Assembly: GCA_900542185.1 (NCBI GenBank)
Contig: UQMZ01000071.1
Location: 1-11,121 of the forward strand
Length of the DNA stretch: 11,121 bases
Source: an uncultured Bacteroidales bacterium
GTDB lineage: Bacteria > Bacteroidota > Bacteroidia > Bacteroidales > Muribaculaceae
Reading direction: 5' to 3'
Part shown: positions 6,908 to 11,121 of the stretch, piece by piece
Numbering within the stretch: the stretch's first letter is position 1
Layout: each line of letters starts with the position of its first letter
Program-made: the position numbers and the translations under genes
Notes under the pieces: model-generated
Seen by the model: only the letters and a program-made list of their open reading frames with translations
The model's database searches: none
What the model was told of the DNA's origin: nothing

Positions 6908-8005
6908 ATGACTGAATTGAAAAAATGGATTACGACCGCACTGCTGACACTGCTGTTGCTTCCGGCAATGGCGCAGCAGAAAGCAGACACGACCTACACC
7001 TTCCGCTTCGTGCCGCAGAAGGACATGTTCTATGTTCCCTGGAACGGCAATGACATGGAACTTGCCCGTCTGCTGGAGTGCATTGAAAGCAACAAGACGG
7101 ACATTCTTGACGGCAAGCTGCCGCTTTATGTCGATGGCTACTGCAATTCCTTGAATGGCGAAAAAGAAAACCTCGCGATAGCCAAAATTCGCTCGAACCG
7201 TGTGAAATCAGAATTGATTACACGTGCGGGAATCAAGGAAGAAAGTTTCATCACCCGCAACCATCCGGCAGAGGGCGATTTCGTGACCGTGCGCCTGACG
7301 GTGCCGGCTGAAGAAACAACCGTATCAGATGTGGAAGCAGAGGCACAGCGCAAGGCTGAAGCCGAACGTCTGGCAGCAGAGAAACGTGCCGAACAGGAAC
7401 GGCTTGCCGAAGAGCAGCGCAAAGCGGAAGAAGCCCGACTTGCCGCTGAAAAGGCAGAAGCCGAGAAAGCCGCTCAGCAAAACACACTTGCCGACACACC
7501 GTCGGAAACCAAAATCACAAATGATTATCATCTTTCCCTGCGTGCCAACCTGCTGCGCTGGGCTACCCTGACACCCGACCTTGGCGTGGAATGGCGCATC
7601 TGCCCGTCATGGGGCATTGCCGTGAACGGCTCGTGGACTTCATGGAGCTGGAGCGATAAGGACCGCCGCTATGCCCTCTGGGAAGTGGCTCCGGAAGTGC
7701 GTTACTACATGGGTGAGAAGAAAGCCTGGTATCTGGGTGCTATGTTCAAGGCCGGACAGTTCAACTACAAACTTTCGGATACAGGCAAGCAGGGCGACCT
7801 GATGGGTGGCGGCATCACTGCCGGCTACCAGCTGCGGCTGAACAAGGCATTAGATCTTGATTTCAACCTCGGTCTGGGCTACCTGAATGCCGACTATGAG
7901 AAATATGAAGTCATTGACGGTGTGCGAGTACGCCGCGGCAACGGGACAAAGGACTGGTGGGGCCCCATCAATGCCGGTGTGACATTGGTATGGAAGTTAT
8001 TCTAA
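6908..8005 (+). CDS. OmpA-like / coiled-coil / DUF3575 outer-membrane protein
   Basis: This 365-aa envelope protein begins with a Sec signal peptide (hydrophobic residues 8-21, likely cleavage after AMA at residue 22). Residues ~65-125 look like a shortened OmpA peptidoglycan-binding domain: the pattern N88-x2-I-A-x2-R95-x3-V99 matches NxxLSxxRAxxV, and GYCN (77-80) stands where OmpA has GYTD. An Ala/Glu/Lys/Arg-rich helical stretch (~143-191) follows, and then a C-terminal domain (~205-365) with alternating aromatic residues typical of the DUF3575 beta-barrel family, ending in VWKLF. Proteins of this family often lie in Bacteroidetes fimbrial operons beside FimB/Mfa2 and fimbrillin genes, as here, and probably help to secure or assemble fimbriae at the outer membrane. 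That role is inferred from gene context. It starts 11 bases after the preceding gene and ends 16 bases before the next. Confidence 0.85.
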   Translation: MTELKKWITTALLTLLLLPAMAQQKADTTYTFRFVPQKDMFYVPWNGNDMELARLLECIESNKTDILDGKLPLYVDGYCNSLNGEKENLAIAKIRSNRVKSELITRAGIKEESFITRNHPAEGDFVTVRLTVPAEETTVSDVEAEAQRKAEAERLAAEKRAEQERLAEEQRKAEEARLAAEKAEAEKAAQQNTLADTPSETKITNDYHLSLRANLLRWATLTPDLGVEWRICPSWGIAVNGSWTSWSWSDKDRRYALWEVAPEVRYYMGEKKAWYLGAMFKAGQFNYKLSDTGKQGDLMGGGITAGYQLRLNKALDLDFNLGLGYLNADYEKYEVIDGVRVRRGNGTKDWWGPINAGVTLVWKLF

Positions 8006-8008
8006 CTC

Positions 8009-8014
8009 GGAGGA
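8009..8014 (+). promoter_or_regulatory. strong Shine-Dalgarno site before the Mfa2-type gene
   Basis: GGAGGA lies seven bases before ATG 8022. Such a site is unusual for Bacteroidetes genes and is missing before the other starts in this operon. It fixes the start at 8022 rather than at the in-frame Met codons 9, 10 and 12, and may raise translation of this subunit relative to its neighbours. Confidence 0.65.
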
Positions 8015-8021
8015 ATCGAAT

Positions 8022-8909
8022 ATGAAAGCAAGACAATATATAAATATGATGGGAATGGCAGCCGCCGTGCTGCTCTCTTCCTGCGTGAAGGACACGCTTT
8101 ATGACACGCCGCATCCCGACTACGGGAAGATTGCGGTGACAGCCGACTGGTCGGCCCGCGGTGAGGGTATCGACATACCTGCCACATGGACGGTCACCAT
8201 GGGTGACTATACGGGTACGGAGACTTCCGCCACCCATGCCCCCGACCATCTGTTTGCTCCGGGCAGCTACACCCTTGCGGTGTGGAACCCGGCTGAAGGA
8301 ATCACGGTGAACGGCACCACAGCCACCATTGCCGCAGCCACGGGAACCCGGGCAGGCACGGATGCCTTTGTGAACAATGCCCCGGGATGGTTCTTCACCT
8401 ATACGAAACAGGTGAGCATCGAGAAAGACAAGGACTATCCGCTGACCGCCGCAATGAAGCAGCAGGTACGCGAACTGACGCTTGTCGTCGAACCTACTGG
8501 TGATGCCGCCGGACGCATCACGGAGATTGTTGCCCATCTGACGGGTGCAGCCGGAACACTCGATTTCGCTACCGATACCTACGGAGCCGCTTCAAACGTC
8601 GTGCTGCCCTTCACCAAGATAACCGAAGGTGACGATGCCGGCAAGTGGAAAGCCACGGTGCGGCTGCTGGGTGTGACCGGCACGGAACAACTGCTGACGG
8701 GTGAAATCCGCTATGCTGACGGCAACCCGACCCCCACCACGCTGAAAAGCGACCTTACGGAAGCCCTCAAGGAGTTCAACACCGGAAAGGGCGAATCGCT
8801 GACCCTCGGCGGAACGCTGGTTGAGACTCCCGAAGGCATGGAAGTGGACGGAGCCGAAATCAACGGCTGGGAAGAAGTGAAAGGTGATGATGTAAATGCT
8901 GATTTGTAA
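8022..8909 (+). CDS. FimB/Mfa2-family fimbrial anchor lipoprotein
   Basis: This 295-aa protein is a predicted surface lipoprotein: a short signal peptide ends in lipobox L18-S-S-C21, and the mature protein begins with C21-VKDTLYDTPHPDYG. That opening, followed by a DWS motif and beta-rich sequence, is typical of FimB/Mfa2-family proteins. In Porphyromonas, FimB and Mfa2 sit at the base of the fimbria, tie it to the outer membrane and limit its length. The same role is inferred here from family and position, directly before two fimbrillin genes. No Arg processing site lies near the N-terminus, which suits a protein that keeps its lipid. The C-terminus, with W866-type spacing to a final GDDVNADL, resembles that of the next protein. 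The gap to that gene is 20 bases. Confidence 0.85.
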   Translation: MKARQYINMMGMAAAVLLSSCVKDTLYDTPHPDYGKIAVTADWSARGEGIDIPATWTVTMGDYTGTETSATHAPDHLFAPGSYTLAVWNPAEGITVNGTTATIAAATGTRAGTDAFVNNAPGWFFTYTKQVSIEKDKDYPLTAAMKQQVRELTLVVEPTGDAAGRITEIVAHLTGAAGTLDFATDTYGAASNVVLPFTKITEGDDAGKWKATVRLLGVTGTEQLLTGEIRYADGNPTPTTLKSDLTEALKEFNTGKGESLTLGGTLVETPEGMEVDGAEINGWEEVKGDDVNADL

Positions 8910-8929
8910 ATAATAAAATTATAGATATA

Positions 8930-9817
8930 ATGAAGACAAGATTTTTTACACTTGTAGCGCTCGCCCTCGCGCTGGTAGCCTGCAACAACGACAACGAGAA
9001 CCTGAACGGTGACCCCGTGGCCGCCCAGTTTACCGCCAACATCGCCCCCGCCACCCGCGCCAGCGGAACCACCTGGACTGCCGACGACCGTATCGGCATC
9101 ACCGACATCGGCAACGATTCCCAGTACGGCAACGTGCCTTTCATCCTGAAAAACGGGAAATTTGAGGCAGAAGGAAAGGTTATCTATATCGAAGATACAA
9201 AGACCCATACTTTCCGCGCCTACTATCCGTACAACGCGGCGGGAGGCATCCTCACAGCCACGACCGATGCCACGGCGCAGCAGAACCAGCCTGCCATCGA
9301 CTTCCTCTTTGCTTCAGGAGCCACGGGAGACAAAAACAACCCGGTAGTAAGCTTCACCGACAAAACCGCCAAAGGCGGTGAAGACAACTCCTTCCACCAC
9401 CGCATGAGCCAGATAACCCTTACCTTCGAGGCGGGCGACGGCGTGAATTTCAGCGTGGTCAAGCCTGAACGTTACACGCTGGACGGATTGTTACTCACCG
9501 GTACGTTCAACACGGCCGACGGTATTGCCACCGCAGACAACGGGGCACAGACCGGAGAACTGACCATGAATCTGGCAGACGGCAATCTCACGTCATCGAT
9601 CATCCTCTTCCCGCAGACAGTTGCATCCCTGCCGTTGGTTGTGAATTACAAAGGTCAGGAATATCATGCCACACTCACCATGCCCGATGGCGCACTGCTG
9701 GCGGGCAACAACTATACCTATACCGTCAAGGTACGCAACAAAGTCCTTGAAGTCAGCGAAGCCACCATTGCAAAGTGGAACGATATAGACGGTGGAGATG
9801 TGGGTGCTGACCTGTAG
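8930..9817 (+). CDS. fimbrillin-family lipoprotein (Mfa-like), likely stalk or minor subunit
   Basis: This 295-aa protein has a signal peptide with lipobox L15-V-A-C18, then an Asn-rich linker and PATRAS at residues 40-45. Next comes W49-TADDRIGI, a hallmark opening of Mfa-like fimbrillin domains (Pfam Mfa-like_1). F155-HHRMS, matching the conserved F-x-H-x-M/A core motif, marks the middle of the fold. By analogy with FimA and Mfa1, cleavage after R43 would free an N-terminal groove so that subunits can join by strand exchange, with the C-terminal strand (ending GDVGADL) as donor. No Shine-Dalgarno is seen; the leader is A/T-rich as usual in this phylum. Its place between anchor and adhesin genes suggests the structural or adaptor subunit. 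The exact position in the fimbria cannot be read from sequence. Confidence 0.88.
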   Translation: MKTRFFTLVALALALVACNNDNENLNGDPVAAQFTANIAPATRASGTTWTADDRIGITDIGNDSQYGNVPFILKNGKFEAEGKVIYIEDTKTHTFRAYYPYNAAGGILTATTDATAQQNQPAIDFLFASGATGDKNNPVVSFTDKTAKGGEDNSFHHRMSQITLTFEAGDGVNFSVVKPERYTLDGLLLTGTFNTADGIATADNGAQTGELTMNLADGNLTSSIILFPQTVASLPLVVNYKGQEYHATLTMPDGALLAGNNYTYTVKVRNKVLEVSEATIAKWNDIDGGDVGADL

Positions 9818-9851
9818 GATGTTAATAATTAATCGATTAGAATGAAGAATT

Positions 9852-11121
9852 ATGAGACATAGATTATTTATCCCCGCAGCCACCGCACTGCTGTTCGCCC
9901 TCGCCGCCTGCACGCAGGACGAACTTGCTGGCGATAACCGTCTGCCCGAAGGTGAATACCCCGTCGTCATCCGTGCCACCGGATTGTCCGTAGAAGCAAC
10001 GCCGCTGGCAGCCCCTTCCACCCGTGCCGCTGTGGACGGCGACTGGCAGGGCGTCACTTCCGTGGCACTCAAGATGGGCGATGCGGTAAAGGAATACACC
10101 GTAACGGCTTCTACCGATTTCAAGAGTGCCACGCTTTCACGCGAGAACGACCCGTACTACTGGACCAGCCGCGACCCGATTACCGTATCGGCATGGTGGC
10201 CCTTCGACAATGCCGACATCACACAGATGCCTGCCGTGAAGGTGGCCGAAGACCAAAGCAAACTGGCTGACTTCCAAAACAGCGACTTCATCTCTGCTGA
10301 GAACCGGAAGGTGGAATTTAACAACCCGACTCTTGAATTTACCCACCGCACGGCACGCGTGGCAATCGAACTGAAGCCCGGTACGGGATTCACAAGCGTG
10401 GACGGTGCCACGGTGAGCCTCGTGAGCCTGTCCGCCGATAACGGCAACCCGACCGCCATCAAGACTTACAACGCAAGCGGCAACACCTACGAGGCACTGA
10501 CCGCCCCGCAGACCGTTGCGGCAGGCAAGCCGTTCGTCAAGGTGGAACTCGGCGGCGGCACCTTCTACTTCCGTCCGCAGAACAACGTCGTATTAGAAGC
10601 GGGCAGCCGCTATAAATATACCGTTAAGGTGAACACCACCGGCCTGACGTTAGAAGGTTGCACCATCGGCAGCTGGGCTGACGGCGGCGGCGAGAGCGGC
10701 GCAGCCGAGGATTTGGGCTACATCTACGACAGCAACACCAATACCTACACGGTCTATAACGCCGACGGCCTGATGAATGTAGCCGAATTAGTGAACGGAG
10801 GTAAGACCGACATAAACATTACCCTCGACAAAAACATTGACCTCACAGGCAAAGGCTGGACGCCGATAGGCACAGACTACGACAACTCATACACCGGCAC
10901 CTTCGACGGCGGCGGCCATACCATCACGGGGCTGACCGTTACGACAAATGACCAATATGCGGGTCTGTTCGGCTATCTCAGTAATTTCGGTAATGCCGCC
11001 GGTACGGTGAAGAATGTGGTGATGGAGGGCATACAGATAACATGCAATCACAGGTCGGGTTATGCCGGCGGCGTGGTAGGATATAGCTGGGGCACCATTG
11101 AAAACTGCTCGGTGTCGGGCA
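9852..11121 (+). CDS. fimbrillin fused to GLUG repeats, likely tip adhesin (3' end missing)
   Basis: The frame is open from ATG 9852 to the right edge: 423 codons with no stop, so the gene continues beyond the window. The N-terminus is a lipoprotein signal (L17-A-A-C20), followed by an STRAA site at 56-60 (cleavage possible after R58). A fimbrillin domain spans ~35-285 with F163-THRTARV as its core motif. From ~297 the sequence changes to Gly/Asn/Thr-rich repeats: YTVYNADGLMNV, then GWTPIGT, GTFDGGGHTITGL, AGLFGY, GTVKNV and GGVVGY-GTIENCSVSG. These are GLUG-motif repeats found in bacterial adhesins and peptidases, probably forming a beta-helix. The combination suggests an exposed binding tip carried on a fimbrillin base, though ligand and final length are unknown. 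An ATG at 9842 leads only to a six-codon frame and was not used. Confidence 0.88.
   Translation, partial: MRHRLFIPAATALLFALAACTQDELAGDNRLPEGEYPVVIRATGLSVEATPLAAPSTRAAVDGDWQGVTSVALKMGDAVKEYTVTASTDFKSATLSRENDPYYWTSRDPITVSAWWPFDNADITQMPAVKVAEDQSKLADFQNSDFISAENRKVEFNNPTLEFTHRTARVAIELKPGTGFTSVDGATVSLVSLSADNGNPTAIKTYNASGNTYEALTAPQTVAAGKPFVKVELGGGTFYFRPQNNVVLEAGSRYKYTVKVNTTGLTLEGCTIGSWADGGGESGAAEDLGYIYDSNTNTYTVYNADGLMNVAELVNGGKTDINITLDKNIDLTGKGWTPIGTDYDNSYTGTFDGGGHTITGLTVTTNDQYAGLFGYLSNFGNAAGTVKNVVMEGIQITCNHRSGYAGGVVGYSWGTIENCSVSG

Noticed and set aside
7321..7480. Repeated GCAGAAG/GCCGAA-like words as a possible tandem repeat array
   Set aside because: They encode the charged helix with varied codons and have no fixed DNA period, so this is a protein-level repeat rather than a CRISPR or satellite.
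7138..7571. Several overlapping Ser/Arg/Ala-rich frames over the coiled-coil part of the 6908 gene
   Set aside because: These are shadows of the Glu/Ala/Lys repeat codons. The sense frame has a signal peptide and recognisable domains.

Overview
The window looks like the end of a contig from a gut-type Bacteroidales bacterium. The evidence is a Mfa/FimA-type fimbrial operon with several fimbrillin-family lipoproteins, a DUF3575-type outer-membrane protein, a RecQ-UvrD helicase fusion of the kind found in Bacteroidetes, and mostly absent Shine-Dalgarno sites. The coding DNA is visibly GC-rich, which would suit Alistipes better than most Bacteroides. The genus is an inference. Bases 1-42 are not biological: they are an Illumina Nextera adapter, so the left edge is a true contig end.

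Layout. (1) 98-5008, minus strand: one very large gene (1636 aa) joining an N-terminal DEDD-type 3'-5' exonuclease-like domain, a RecQ helicase and a UvrD/Rep-type helicase. (2) 5009-6073: about 1 kb of AT-rich DNA with no convincing gene. It holds a Bacteroides-type -7 element for the helicase gene, a multi-hairpin element (5346-5400), a terminator-like hairpin (5795-5821), two further inverted repeats, a 13-bp direct repeat, and a doubtful 112-codon frame (5728-6066). (3) 6074-11121, plus strand: five closely spaced genes that look like one operon. They are a multi-pass membrane protein of unknown function (frame broken at a run of seven T), an OmpA-like/coiled-coil/DUF3575 outer-membrane protein, a FimB/Mfa2-family anchor lipoprotein, a fimbrillin lipoprotein, and a fimbrillin fused to GLUG repeats that runs off the right edge.

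The plus-strand genes together read as a surface-fimbria cassette. The fimbrillin at 8930 is the likely stalk or minor subunit, the 8022 product the likely anchor, the GLUG-bearing protein a likely tip or adhesin component, and the DUF3575 protein an outer-membrane accessory. The membrane protein at the operon head has no assigned role and is the least explained part. The helicase gene is divergent and probably unrelated to the operon in function.

The points most worth a second look are the exonuclease-RecQ-UvrD fusion with a Cys/His cluster between its domains, the frameshift in the leading membrane-protein gene, the structured leader DNA, and a C-terminal motif shared by the anchor and fimbrillin proteins.
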